DNA of 64,000 nucleotides from Talpa occidentalis. Its lineage: Eukaryota > Chordata > Mammalia > Eulipotyphla > Talpidae. Below, in pieces: positions 11,800-23,063 of the stretch (its first letter is position 1; the number at the start of each line of letters is the position of its first letter). The notes beneath the pieces are model-generated. The model had not been told where the DNA came from. It saw nothing but the letters and a program-made list of their open reading frames with translations, and made no database searches. The position numbers were made by a program, and so were the translations under genes. Where the stretch lies: NCBI RefSeq assembly GCF_014898055.3, contig NW_023601322.1, forward strand, positions 73,312,740-73,376,739, written 5' to 3'.

Positions 11800-12300
11800 T
11801 ATATTTTGCATAAGTTTTACATGTAATTTAGAACTTTTTGAATAATTGCATAGTGGTATATGAACCCCATATTATTGGACCCTGTTGTTGGGCTTTAAAT
11901 CTATTAACAGGCTTTTTCTGTGATAGATATTTTTACAGTAAATTGCTTTGTAGGTTAATCTCCTAGGACATTTCTGATTTTCTTTCTCAGAATGAAGTCC
12001 TAGAATGGAATGGTTGGGTCAAGGCAGTCACATGTTTGGGGCAACTTCGTCACCACATTTCTCTAAGATGGTTGTGCCAATTTATACTCACATTCTGCAT
12101 ATAGTAAGGCCTGCGTTCCATACCTTCACCAACACTAAGTATTGTTCTTCTTTTTAATATTGGCCAGTGTGATTATAGTTGCTTGCTTAATTTTTACTTC
12201 TTTGGTTATTTGCAAGCTTTTCCAATAGGAAAAGTCTTTGAACTTCCTGTTTATGTCTTTTGCTCATTTTCCTATTGGAATGTGTGATAGTTTTAAATTA
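11800..12300 (-). repeat. Ancient LINE-1 3' region (antisense)
   Basis: On the + strand the markers appear in antisense order: 'aatggaatggttgggtcaa', 'gttgtgccaatttatactcacattctgc', 'ccaacactaagtattgt' and 'tttatgtcttttgctcattttcctattgg'. This is the reverse complement of the old mammalian L1 (L1M-type) 3' region. Many substitutions and no flanking duplication indicate considerable age. Confidence 0.75.
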
Positions 12301-12329
12301 TGCTGCACTTTCTTTGACATTTTTCCCCC

Positions 12330-12819
12330 CCAAGAGTCCCATTTGAAAGTAGGTCCCTTTGAAAGTAGGTTGGACTTGGTGATTGATTTTTAAGAAAAGA
12401 ATGGGGTAGACATGGTACTGTGTGACTTCTAGGCTAGCCCAGAAGCGATGTTGCAGTTTCCACTACTTGGCACCATTTGCTGTGTGTGAAGTTGGTTGCC
12501 ATGATGTGAGGACACTGAAGCAGCCCTGTAGAGAAGAACCGAGAGCGTTTGGAGAGGAACTGAGGTCTGGCAGGCACAGGAAGCACTAATTTCCCAGCTG
12601 CTTGAGTGAGCCATCTTGGAGACCTCCTCCAGCTCCAGCCAAGCCTGCAGATGACCAGGTGACCATGGCCCTGACTGACCTTAACTTCCATCTCCATCTC
12701 CAGAACTAGAATCACCCAGCTAAACTGCTTCCAAATTTGTGACTCTTAGAACTGTGTGAGATCATAAATGTGCACTGTTGTCAAGCTGCTAAGTTTGGGG
12801 GTAATTTGTTATGCGGTGT
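12330..12819 (+). repeat. MLT1-type ERVL-MaLR solo LTR
   Basis: The internal hallmark 'gaggacactgaagcagccctgtagag' and the 3' hallmark 'cacccagctaaactgcttccaaatt', then 'aactgtgtgagatcataaatgt' and 'gtttgggggtaatttgttatg', follow the MLT1 consensus order. MaLR elements are non-autonomous relatives of ERVL. This is an LTR-only relic with no internal coding region. It is cut at its 3' end, next to a second LTR-like element. Confidence 0.8.
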
Positions 12820-13321
12820 TGTGACAGGAACTTTGTTGCCATTTTGTGGCAGGAACACGATGAGGGACACAACAGTCGTGGAGAAGATTTGCAAGGCAAG
12901 GCTCTGGTGCTTGAGCAGAAGTTCTTGTGTCATTTATTGAAGGCACGCGGGCTAGTAAAGCTGGTCATGTGACAATGGTGTGAAGAACAAGGTCTGGGGG
13001 GTAAGGGGAGGGCAAAGGATTACAAGGAACAAAGACAAGGACATTGTGACCACATGTCAAGAGACATTTACGTCAGCAAATACATGTGCTGCTGTTATCA
13101 CAGGCAGAGTTATCCCGAGACCACCATGGAGTTAGTGGTGTCATCAAGTCATTGGTGGCCTCGGCATCCCCAGGCCTGCCTGGTGATATGGGCTGTTCTC
13201 CACAGGTGGTCAAGGGATGCTCTGTTGTGGTTTGCAGAGTGAGCCTTAGCCGGTAGGACCTGCTTCGTGCAGCTGCCACCCACAACAAGTCTTTTGCTCA
13301 TTTTCCTTCCTGTACCCCACA
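12820..13321 (-). repeat. Putative solo LTR (endogenous retrovirus-type)
   Basis: About 502 bp with inverted termini: + strand start TGTGACAGGAA and end TTCCTGTACCCCACA (reverse complement TGTGGGGTACAGGAA), i.e. TG...CA ends. On the minus strand an AATAAA poly-A signal lies at 12938-12933, about 115 bp from the 3' terminus, the usual R-U5 spacing. I see no coding sequence, no primer-binding site and no clear target-site duplication. Class and family are unknown; the inverted ends could be chance. Confidence 0.45.
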
Positions 13322-13469
13322 GTCCCCTGCTGACACCCTCATCCTGGAGGGCTGATGCTTTCAGTGGGTGTGGGAGAGCAAGATGGGGCAAGGGAAAGCC
13401 CCCAACACCCTCTGTGCCATGTGGGGGCCATTACGTGGGATGAGTTTAGAGTTTTATTATCACACTGAT

Positions 13470-13965
13470 TTTTTTTTTTTTAATCTATTCACTATTACCC
13501 TTAACCCAGCAGCCAGAATGAACTGGCTCATCTGTGGGTAGAGTCCCATCCCTTCTCTGCTCAGATTGGCGCTGGGTTCCCGCTCACGCTGAGTGAGAGC
13601 TGCAGTCTTACAGTGCTCCCGTGGGCCCCTTGTGGGCCGCCTGCCTGCCCTTCTTAGCCTCATCCTCTTGTCCCTTCCACTCGTTCTGGTCACTGGGTAC
13701 ACCCAGGTGCATGCCCGGCCCAGGCCTCGCGTCTGCCTGAAATGCTTTTCCCGAGGTGGGGTGTCTGTGCCGGCACTTCTTTCCTCCGTCGGGGCTTGGC
13801 TCCAACTCTGCTCTCGCATCTTGCGCAAAGAGCTCGCTCTTCCCTGCTGCCGGCCCCTGACTAGCACGCTCTGTATTTTATTGCTTATTTATTGCCCTCT
13901 CCCCACCCCATGTGGATTCTGTGAAGCAAGGAGGTTGTTTTGCTGCCCATTTTGCTCATGGATGC
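13470..13965 (+). repeat. L2 LINE 3' region
   Basis: A long L2 segment: 'ccagcagccagaatgaactgg', 'cagtgctcccgtgggcc', 'gtctgcctgaaatgcttttcc', 'ctcgctcttccctgctg', 'actagcacgctctgtattttattgctt', then 'atgtggattctgtgaagcaagg'. The order matches L2 ORF end and 3' UTR. Open frames at 13460-13867 (minus) and 13593-14009 (plus) fall on this repeat and are not genes. Confidence 0.75.
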
Positions 13966-13969
13966 GACA

Positions 13970-15364
13970 TGGACATAGTGGATCAGGGCTATCAACCTTG
14001 TTGCTGTGAGACCCAACAGGGGCTTTCTCCAGGGTGGGGGAGCTGGGCTGGACACAGCTGATTAAAGGAAACAGATGTGAGGAAGAATAAAGTTGTGTTG
14101 TGCTTGTACCCGACCAGATGCTCCTCGTGGGGGGCAAAGCACAGTGGAAGGGGAGTCTCAGCCCCAAGGTGCTAAGAACTCAGCCAGCAGATAAGGCAGC
14201 GAGGATTGTGCCGCAGGTGGGGAAGGCAGTGGGCAGTGGTGTGGGGCCGGAGGTTAAAGAAGCAAACAGAAGGGTATCAGGCAGAAAACACGCATCCGCA
14301 TCTTAGCCAGGGATGGCGCTGCGATTGGAGGTGTGCTGGGGTGTGTGACGGGGTGGAGACGGTTTGATAGGAGAGCCCTTTATGTTTTGCTGCTTGGGGC
14401 TCAGGGTCATTTCTGAGCCCTGGGGCAGGATAAGAAGGTGGCGAGGCAGGTTCATTGCTGCTGCTATCACCCCAGGACCAGCTCCTGGGCTTAGAGTGTT
14501 TTGAGAGAATAAGAATGACATGCAGCCAGCTGGGCAGAGTGAGCATGCTAATCGGGTGCCAGCACCCCTCTCCCGGAACACAGACCTGTAATCACAGGTC
14601 AGCCCTGAGTGAAGATTCCATTTGTGGGAAGTGGTGGGAGGTGTTTATTTCCCTAGTGCGTGTGTCATGGGCTTGATGGTATACCAGGGAGTCTGACTTC
14701 CGACCGCCAAGGAATGCCAGCCGCCACCTGGTGCTGCCATGCCGTAGGTGATCGGCTCCTTCCTCTATTTGAATTCTTATTGATGGAGGCACCGAAAACC
14801 ACGGCAGCACAGGCTTCCCATATGGAGGTGCCAATAACGTTGGCAACACCCTCTCCATGTGAACAAGTAGATAAGGGGGCGGGGAATTGGCGCTGTTGCC
14901 ACAATAGACCTTTGTAACAAACTCCCCTCAAACTCGGGACTTGGTAACCACAAATGCTCTCAGAGTCAGGAATCTTCAGGGTGAGTGTGGCTCAACCCAT
15001 TTAGGCCGCATGTGGTTGTGGGAGTGGGGGCATGCCAGGTGGGATTCAGGTGTACCCCATAGGTGTTCCTCCTGGGTGCAGGCTAGGGCAGGGGGCAGCC
15101 CGGACGCGCTCTTCTCCTGGTGGGTTACCAGAGCATGAGCCGCGCTGACCACACAGACATGCTTGAGACGTCTGTGTGCGTCCTTATGGGGTAAAGCAAG
15201 TCTTATGGCCAAGCCTGGGGCCAGCGGGCAAGGGAGGTTTCCTCCACCGGCAGTGGGAGGAAATGAGAAGCCACAGCCTCACAGGCTGCAACTCAGAAAA
15301 GCAGCAGAGTTTAGAGACGAGGGGTTTGGCCTCAGTCATCAGCCAACATCTTTTTTCAGACCAT
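13970..15364. other. Mostly unique non-coding DNA
   Basis: 14880-14980 ('tttgtaacaaactcccctcaaactcgggacttgg', then 'caaatgctctcagagtcagga') is weakly reminiscent of the antisense start of MaLR-related LTRs but too diverged to name. The remainder shows no identifiable feature. Confidence 0.35.
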
Positions 15365-15830
15365 GTGTTAGACTGAATGGTGGTTTCCCAAAGTTGACTC
15401 TGTCCTTCTCCTTGGAACTTGTTACACAGTAGAGGGGGCTTTGTAGGTATGGTTAAACTAAAGCTCTTGAGAAGGGGTGATATCCTGGATTATCCTTGTG
15501 GGCCTGCTAGAATCACAAGGGCTTTGTAAGGGAGGCAGGCGGAGTCAGACGGCCGTGCTGTGACAGGCAGAGTGAGGGACACAGCTCAGTGCTGTGGGCT
15601 GTGACCTGGAGAGAAGGGCCACTCGCCAAGGAATGCCGGCTGACTCTAGGGCTTGGCCAGGAAGCAGACACTCCCTCGGAGCCTCTAAAAGGAATTGGTC
15701 CAGCTGACACCTGATTTTAGCTTGTAAGACTCACTTCTTGCCTTCTAACCTCCTAAACTGTTAAGAGAATAAATTTTTTGTTGTTTAAACAACTGTGCGT
15801 GTGGTACATTTTACAGCATTTTTTCTTCAG
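15365..15830 (+). repeat. ERVL-MaLR-type LTR
   Basis: The start 'ttagactgaatggtggtttccc', the middle 'gatatcctggattatccttgtgggcc' and the 3' end 'cttctaacctcctaaactgttaagagaataaa', then 'tttgttgtttaaacaac', match the MaLR/ERVL LTR class that ends in CTGTTGTTTAAGCCAC. The AATAAA at about 15767-15772 would be its poly-A signal. No internal retroviral region is attached. Confidence 0.7.
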
Positions 15831-16389
15831 CAAGTTTCCACAGATTCCAAACCTTGACGATTACAAAATAATTCCTGAAGGTTGAGACACTGACAGTTTG
15901 ATGGTATCTTTTGGGACAAGTGCAGGGTGAGGAGCTTGGCAGTTCCTCCATGTCCCACCACACAGTTGTGCTGCTCCTGTCTGCCTCTCTTTCTGCTGCA
16001 AATGCAGAAAAATGTAATCTCATAAGGAAGGGTGGCTAATCAGTGCTTCCACTTTGTGGTGGGCGACTGGTTATATTTTCACTTCTCCTTGGTGGCATGA
16101 GCTTCAAACCTTACAGGTTTGTGAATTCTAGAATCCCTGTGTTGCCAGTTGCACACGGGGAGGTAATGCTCCAGGTAGCACCTGGAGGTAGTGCTGAATG
16201 CAACGTTTTCTGTCTCTGGGGTATGGAGGAAGCAAGGAGGGCTGTTTGGGGCTGGGATCAAGAGCTGGCTGCTGGAAGAGGGCCGTTCCACTTGTCCACC
16301 CCCACATATGGCATGGAATTAAAATTTGATCCAAGACATTATGGCTCTTCTGATTCCTTCCTTCATTTCAGCGTGGGATAACGTAATCT

Positions 16390-17190
16390 CATCTGTGACT
16401 GTGTCAAGGATAAACTCAAGCAGGCCAAGCAGGCCAAGATGGACATTGCTCTGCTGTGCAGAAGGTGATGAGAACATCAGCTAGGCAATGATGATCGGGA
16501 AAACGTTTGAGAGTAGAACAGTCAGGCCCAAATGCATTTGAAATGAGAGGCCTGGTGAGATGAGGCATGTGCTAGATACTGTCCCGCCTCTTTCGGGACA
16601 GAGGCCCTCATTCCCCTAGCTGGTCTTGATGTGAGTTGGTGCTGGCTCAGAGTTACACCCTTTAGGGGAATTGTCCTTGCAATTGAATGGAATGGAATGG
16701 AAAGGGCTGCATTGCTCAAGGAGCTCCAGCCACTTGGAAGAAATAGTGTCAGAGGAGTGAGGGCAGAGAAGGCAATCTGAAAGTTTCCATTGGACTGGGA
16801 AACATGGAGGTGATTGGTGACTTTGGCAGGAAGGGCTGGGAGGAGGGTAAGGTGGGGTGTTGCAGGGGCTTGAAGCAACAAGGGAGGTAGTGAGGAGGAG
16901 CTGGCCCTGAGTCTTGAGGGAAAGGTTGGTGTGGGCACGGGAATACCTTCCAGGGAGAGGGATAATATAAGCAAAGGAACCCAGCCTGGGGAAGGCACCT
17001 CACTGGACTGGAGGGTGGGGGGAAGGTGGGAGAATGGGTGGAAAAGTGGGTGGTACCCAGCCAAGACACTTTACTTAGAGCAGTTAACCAGGCCGTGTCC
17101 ACACGTGTCTGAGTTTCCACTGGTTCAGGATACTTCCCTCTAGTGGACACTGGGCATTTTGTCCCCCAGGTGTAGACCTGGCTTTTCAAA
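16390..17190. other. Non-coding DNA, G-rich on the + strand, possibly part L2
   Basis: 'gggaataccttccagggagagggataatataagcaaagg' at about 16939-16977 resembles the antisense of the L2 3' region ('gcattccaggcagagggaacagcaagtgcaaagg'). Two minus-strand open frames of 180 and 168 codons (16522-17064, 16749-17255) read the C-rich complement. Their Pro/Ser/Leu-rich products are the expected result of translating such DNA and resemble no family known to me. Confidence 0.4.
16679..16700. repeat. Short (GGAAT)n repeat
   Basis: 'ttgaatggaatggaatggaaagg' holds three to four GGAAT units. This is too short to imply satellite DNA. Confidence 0.6.
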
Positions 17191-17269
17191 TGGATGTTTT
17201 GCCCATGATCCAAGGACTGTGTGTTTATGACTGCAGATGTAGTGAGTTTTCTCAAGTGAGTTCCATCAG

Positions 17270-17770
17270 CCAGCTTAATGCCTCCATCACTTTCCTATCC
17301 TATCCTGCGAACCTGTTTCTAATACTTTTAACTTTTAATTTTTCTAAAAATTATTTTCAAAGAATTCTGTTTTGTGTAAGCTGTACAGGAAGGATTTAAT
17401 ACATTCATCAAATTGTATCCATCATCATTTCTGACTGTGAGAATTTTCTTCTGTGACCACTGTGTCTACCAAATCCAATTTTCCTGGACAAATATTTGCA
17501 GATCTAAATTTTATCAAGACAATTGGATCTTTTGTCTGTATAGAACAAATTGTGCAGTGCGAAATTTGGATCGTTATCAGTTTTATTTTGAGGAAATTAT
17601 TCTTAGTAATAAAATTCATCATGAGTAGGATAAGAGGGAGACAGTTTATATTTATTTCTTCACTAATTTATTACAAAATTATGAGTGGACTTTATGGGAT
17701 GGTTTTGATTTGCTCTCTTGTCCCAGATTGGGTGATTGACTTGTAAATCTAATTCTCCCGTCGGTTTCTG
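17270..17770. other. AT-rich unique block, candidate conserved element
   Basis: About 500 bp of strongly AT-rich DNA between GC-richer flanks. I see no L1, LTR or SINE signature. Open frames on both strands here are a by-product of low stop density in particular phases. Possible regulatory DNA; inference only. Confidence 0.3.
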
Positions 17771-17799
17771 ACTACTTCTCTGTTGGTGCCACTCTTCGT

Positions 17800-17990
17800 C
17801 ACTCTGCTAGTGCTTACAGACGTTACCTCATTGGATTCTCCTTTTTCAATCAATTTGACAGCAGTGGAAGTTACGATTTGACATAGGTGGAAGCTGCAGC
17901 ATAGAGGAGTGAAGGGGGCGTAACTGGGATTTGAACTCAGGTTTGTCTCTGAGTCCAGAGTCCACAGTTTAAATCATTGGGCTGTACTTA
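17800..17990 (+). repeat. MIR element
   Basis: 'ttacctcattggattctcc', then 'aactgggatttgaactcaggtttgtctctgagtccagagtcca', is the canonical MIR order. Diverged, without flanking duplications. Confidence 0.7.
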
Positions 17991-18097
17991 TATTTCGCTG
18001 GATTTGTGTGCTCAGCAGACACCCACACGTTGCCTCATGCTTTGGCGGTGTGGGTGGGGAGTTAAGGTCATAGAATGACTGATCCAGGCCCTTTCTA

Positions 18098-18165
18098 TCC
18101 TCCTCACCATCCCCATCATCACCATCCCTATCATCACGCACATGCACCCCCCCACCCCCCGGCCC
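18098..18165. repeat. (CAT/CATC)n and C-rich low-complexity tract
   Basis: Imperfect CATCATCACCATCCC repeats lead into runs of C ('cccccccaccccccggccccc'). Simple sequence; the minus-strand frame across it yields a Gly/Asp-rich peptide that is an artefact. Confidence 0.75.
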
Positions 18166-18169
18166 CCAA

Positions 18170-20530
18170 TGTGGAAACAAAGGCCCAGGAAAGAGAAGGG
18201 GTAAGCCTTGGGGTCAGATAGTTATTGGGTGGCTCGGCTGACTCAGCTCAACCTCCTAAACAATGCCTACTCAAGTGTCTTCGAATTTTCTCCAGCTCAC
18301 TGGGTGACCAGCTTGCTAGGGGAGGCAGGCATTGTGACTTGTCTGAGACTGGATCCTCATTTTCCTTTATTTCACATAAGTCAGGAGAAAATGCCCCGGC
18401 GGTGGGGACTGTGCCATCAGTGGTTGCCAGCGACCCTGTCTGCCAGTGGTTCCGTGCCCATCCGGGTCCTGGGTCCCTTCCCTGGTCCTCTTTCCCCACT
18501 AGGAAGAGCCAGCTGGGACCGCCACCCCTCTGCCCCGTTTGTGATGCTGAGCAGGCCCTTTTAGCCGCCATTGTGATCAACAGACTAAAGTGCTTCTGGT
18601 CTTGAGACAATAGCAAAGAAGGCTTTTCTTTATGCTGTTAGACCGCCTTTGCTTTTTCTGATTATATGAAGAATTCTGGTTCATGGTGGTGCAGGTTCCC
18701 TTCAAGGGGAATGTTTCATAATGACCATTGTAGCTGCAGTCCGAGTAGTACGGGAATTAGAAGGGGTCTTGTTTTTTTCCTTTCCTGAAAGCCCACGTTT
18801 ACACAGGGGAAGGGAGCTTGGGGCTCAGAGCTTGAGACAGGAACTGCATATACCTGACCTCATTAGAGGGAGGGAAAAGCCTGGTAAAGACTTTTCTATA
18901 CGTGACATTCAGCGGGGGTCTGTGCTGGCAGCCCTGACCCTCGGACCCCACTACCCCCCATCACCCTGTGCAATGATAAATGGTCGCAATTAAGCATGCA
19001 AGGGAAGAAGCTTGCATCTCAGTTACTTTCCACTAAGGTTGGGAACCTTCCCGCTACGGACGGCTCCACGAAGGTTGTGAGGAGGCGGAGATGTAGTCAG
19101 GTGGTTGCTGTGAAAACGCGTGGAGTCAGCCACGGTGTCCTGGCTGCCCAGCCTTTGTGCAGTTCCCTTTGATGCTGGGTTCATTATAAGGTCATGGCTT
19201 TGCCTTGTGAAGCAGGCGGTACTCCTCATTTTGATATCCCACCCAAATGAGGCCCCCCAGGGACCCAGGGAGGATTTGCAGAGAAGGTGAGTCCCAGAGC
19301 CAGCCTGCTTGTTTCCCTTCTTTCTGGGGACCCAGTGGACTTTTCCTTGCTTTAGCATCTCAGGGGGGCAATGTCTCAGGACTGTGATCCACCTCCGGTG
19401 TTCTGGCAGCTTTTCCCACCCTGAGGCCCCAGCCCAGCCTCCATTAACAGTGACAACTTGGAGAAAGTTCAACATCACTGACCCGCCTGCAGGCCTTCCT
19501 TTGTTTGACTCCATTAGCAAGTCACCTATCAGAAGCTGTGAGAGGAAGCATCCCAAAGCCACCCACAACTCCAAACAGCTTTTGGCAGGAACAGTTGGTC
19601 TGTTTTCTCCTCAAAGATAGTGTTGGGCGGAGAAAGAAGAAAATTGCCGTTGCATCTCTCAGAAGCGTTTTGTAAAAGGACTATTTATTCTAGGTACAGT
19701 CTATTTTGCCCGATACCTCTCAGACAGTCAATAATTCCAGTTTGTTTATGACTATCCACGCTCCCTCCCCCTCCATCTGCCACCTGAATTTGCACCTCTC
19801 CATGCAGCCACCCCACCGAACGTGGGGGCATCTGTCTCTGTAATGACCGGCTACATGGTCTCGGCTGCTCAATATGGCTAGATGAAGAAAACATTTAATT
19901 TCTACTCTATGGGGCACTCCAAAGCCAGATTTGACAACTGTTCCATTGAGTACTAGTATTTCACAATTTCCTTTGATAACAAAAAGAGATGATTCTTACT
20001 CCCAGGGGAATGTCTTTACAAGATGGGAAGTTGATAAGTAGGCCACTAGAATGATAAACGGTTCCGGAACTCGCTGGGCTCCACTTGATGATCGTGCACC
20101 ACCTTCTGGGAGATGGAGTTCTTCCAGAGAGTCTGGGAGTGTCCTTGGTCTGAAGGGCCTGGACAAGTCTCAGTGGGAAGTGAGGGCGGGGTCCTGCTCC
20201 CGGGGCCTTCGTGGAGTCCCAGGAGAGTGCGCTTTCACACAAGGGCCTCCGGGACAGGCATGCAAGGCTTGGAGGGATTCCCAGGGAAGAGGTCCCTGAC
20301 AGCTGGGTAGAGCTGAATCAGAGGAAGCTTCATGTAGAGTTGGTGTGCACAGAGGGTCCTTGATGAATGAGGAGTTGGGGCGAGACAGAGGGCGAAGACA
20401 TCCATATTGTTGCCTAAAGTGAACGTGAAGTGTGGTCAGCCGGGGACCTGGCGGAGGAGCTGCTCTCTGTGCAGGGCAAGGGCTGAGGGTGAGTTCCAGG
20501 GGCTGCCACCCCCTGCCCTGGGCTGGGATG
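18170..20530. other. Unique non-coding DNA
   Basis: No repeat confidently recognised. The longest frame (19023-19574, minus, 183 codons) has no recognised domain and is matched by overlapping plus-strand frames. 18225-18616 holds three overlapping frames of similar length, which argues for chance. Confidence 0.4.
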
Positions 20531-20534
20531 CATG

Positions 20535-20635
20535 CAGTCATATGCCCCTTAATGATGGGACGCGTCCTGGGAAGTGGGCTATCAGAGGCGCTGACATGGT
20601 GTGAACATCAGAGTGTCACTGTACACACCTAGCAA
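20535..20635 (+). repeat. DNA transposon terminal fragment (possibly hAT-Tip100/Zaphod-like)
   Basis: 'cagtcatatgccccttaatgatgggacgcgtcctgggaa', then 'gtgtgaacatcagagtgtcactgtacacacctag', follows the start of a mammalian DNA transposon whose consensus begins CAGTCATGCGTCGCTTAA, with ATCATAGAGTGTACTTACAC further in. The family name is from memory and uncertain. Only one terminus is present; no transposase. Confidence 0.55.
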
Positions 20636-20639
20636 ACGT

Positions 20640-22025
20640 TCAGGTGACCACTGTTGTGTGTGTGGCCCGACACTGATGGAAGCAGCACTGCGTGACACAT
20701 GCCTGTAGATCTGTGGTCATATGTGCAAGCAGAAGGAAGACATGCCTCCTGCCTGGACCCCATGACTGTGCGGGTTGGATCCAGGGACCAGGAGCATCAT
20801 CGAGGCTTGCTGTGTGCGAGGCGCTGTGCCCAGCACCTCGGGTTAGCAGGAGGATCACAGACACCATTGGTCATGATGGGAGCCTGAGACAGGGAGGCGG
20901 CAGGCTCTTAAGAGCCCTCTGGAGGTGGGGGTTCCTCTTCCATTCTAGGGACTCCACCTGCCTCTTGAACCCTGACCCAGAGCCCATGATCCAGAGAGAC
21001 GGCCGAATTGTCTGACCATGTTGCTCCTACTCGCACCAACTTCTGGCTTGTCCCTCCTGGGCTATGCGGCAGAGGCCTGGGCTGCGATGGGAGGGAGGGA
21101 CAGCAGGGGTCAGGAAATCTCCTTTCACTCCATGAAGTGGCAGACATCCTCAGAGATGGGAGCAGTGAAATATGGGCACAGGAAATGTGCAAATTACCCC
21201 CCAACGCACATCCCACCAGCATTTTGCTTTCAATTATCTCCTGCCTTGGGCTTTCTGAATAATTAATTGTTGGAGCCAGCACCTTCTCTGGATTTTCTGG
21301 GTCACAAAGCAGGTCAGGCACCTACCAGAAAAGAGAATTTCTTGGGGTCCTTCTAGGTCCAGTGTCTTTTGGTACTGTCCCCGCCCCCCTCCTGGCACTG
21401 CTTTGTGAAAAATTCACCAGGTTTCACCTTGCTTCTTGGCTGAAAATGTGATTCTACTCCACTCCCCAGCCCACCCCTCCCCCAACTCCCAGTAGTGTTT
21501 CCTCAGCTCACCCCTGCTAGAGTGAATCCCTGCAGATCTGGATTGGAAACTCCCTGGAGAGAAGAGGATTTTGTGACCCGTTCCCCTCTGCAGAACACAT
21601 GTAACTTAAGTAGGAGGTGGATTAAATAAACTTTGTTATGAGATTTTCACCATGTCTCTTGAGCTGTTATAATACCAGGCTTAAGGATTGCTGCCTGAAA
21701 CCCCATTCAAGTTATTTCTAAGGCTCAGGCTGATTTAGTGATGATGTGATCTTTTATTTTTGCTACTTTCTCCTTGCCCTGAGAAAGGTGGCAGGGGTTG
21801 TGGGAAGGAAGACTGCGTGGTCAGACACCCCAGCCTGGCCAAATCCCAGCTCTGCCCTACATCAGTTGAATGAACCAGTAGTCCCATCTTTATCCCCTCC
21901 ACGGAAGGCTGGTAGTAGGACACTTTGGAAGGGGCGAAATGAGAACACACAGCGTTAGCCTCATGTGGGCGTGCGCATATCCTTTGCCTTCAGCCCTGAC
22001 TGTTGCTGCCTTAGCAGCTGGACAT
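20640..22025. other. Mostly unique non-coding DNA
   Basis: Contains a weak MIR-like patch near 21805-21870 ('gactgcgtggtcagacacc', 'caaatcccagctctgcc'). No gene evidence. Frames at 20908-21321 (minus) and 21008-21266 (plus) are mutual shadows. Confidence 0.35.
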
Positions 22026-22158
22026 GGAGCAGGGAGCAGCTGGTTGAAGGCAGGGTTTAGGGGTTCAAAAGTAAATACCTCAGCTATTTTAACTGCCCTG
22101 AGGTCCCCCTCCCCCCAACCTATTTCTCTCCAAATAAACCTGTCTAAAGCCATTTACC
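22026..22158 (+). repeat. Local direct repeat, copy 1
   Basis: This 133-bp segment recurs at 23064-23213 with few substitutions. Shared landmarks in order are GCAGGGAGCAG, TTGAAGGCAGGGTTTAGGGG, AAATACCTCAGCTATTTTAA, CTGCCCT, a C-rich tract, TCTCTCCAAATAAACCTGTC and TAAAGCCATT. The flanks are dissimilar. An AATAAA hexamer lies near the right end. It may be a local duplication or two copies of an unnamed interspersed repeat (for example an LTR 3' part). Confidence 0.85.
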
Positions 22159-22164
22159 CACTTC

Positions 22165-23060
22165 AGGCCAACGGGTGGTGCATTGCTCAGAGGCGCCCAG
22201 CAGAGGGAGCAGGTCAGGGCAGAAATCCAGTCTGTCCTGGGACACCAGAGTGCCCTTGGGGCTATGTCTGTCCAGGGGCCTCATTTCTGATCCATACCAG
22301 AGACCAGGCAGTAGCAAGGGCTAGGAGCCCTGGGCAGGTCTCATAGCAGGGCCTGCTCACTCAGAAGTCCACACCTGTGAATCCCTCCAAGGAAACTGCC
22401 CTTCATCCACACACACTGACTTCTCTTTTGTCACCCACCTGAACAGTGACCACTCCATCGGTTCAGTGCAGCTTCTCTGAGGTTTATGTGCCATTGTGTC
22501 CCGTAGGGGTCTGAGCTCCACCAAGGATGGCCGAGTGAGAAGATCAGCTCCTCTGACCCATTCTCTGCCTGTAACCACTCCCCTTCTCGAGAGCTTCTTC
22601 CACCTCTGATGTCTCTCTCCTGCCCCCCATCTCCTGCCCTAAGGCCAGGTCCTAGAGAAGTCTGGTCCTTAAAAGGCCTGTGGCTCTGTTCCCAAAGTCT
22701 CCTGCCTCTGCTCTCAGCTGTGGCCCTGAGGTACATCTCCAGCCCTAATGGCGAGAGAGTTGCTCTTGAAAATCTCTCATCTCTCCCTTTCTCCTGCTTT
22801 TGCCCCACTCAGCTGAGCCAGCAGGGCCTGTGGCCTCTGCCCCACCTTCAGAAGGCCTGCTGGGTCATGATGCTGGCCTTGTCTGTATCTAAGAACTCTT
22901 CTGGCTGACTTGGCTGCCTTCGACACAGAACAAAGGCCCTCTCCAGCTAGCCAGTCAGCTCACCTGCCTGAACGGCTCATGGGGAGGGGATGAAAATCCC
23001 TAGTTAGCAATTTAGAAAGTTTTGTTTGCCTTCTATGCATAAATTCCTCTCAGAGGCTCC
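22165..23060. other. Non-coding spacer between the two direct repeats
   Basis: Pyrimidine-rich + strand. Two opposing frames (22431-22808 minus; 22609-22908 plus) overlap and have no recognisable product. No named repeat identified. If the flanking repeats were LTRs this would be the internal region, but I see no retroviral motif. Confidence 0.4.
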
Positions 23061-23063
23061 ACT

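Noticed and set aside
13460..14009. Frames of 135 and 138 codons on opposite strands
   Set aside because: They fall on a recognisable L2 3' region, so they are repeat-derived shadows.
16522..17255. Two overlapping Pro/Ser/Leu-rich frames (180 and 168 codons)
   Set aside because: They read the C-rich complement of a G-rich tract in two phases, which gives low-complexity peptides without real coding constraint.
19023..19574. 183-codon open frame on the minus strand
   Set aside because: No family resemblance; plus-strand frames overlap it. Treated as chance.
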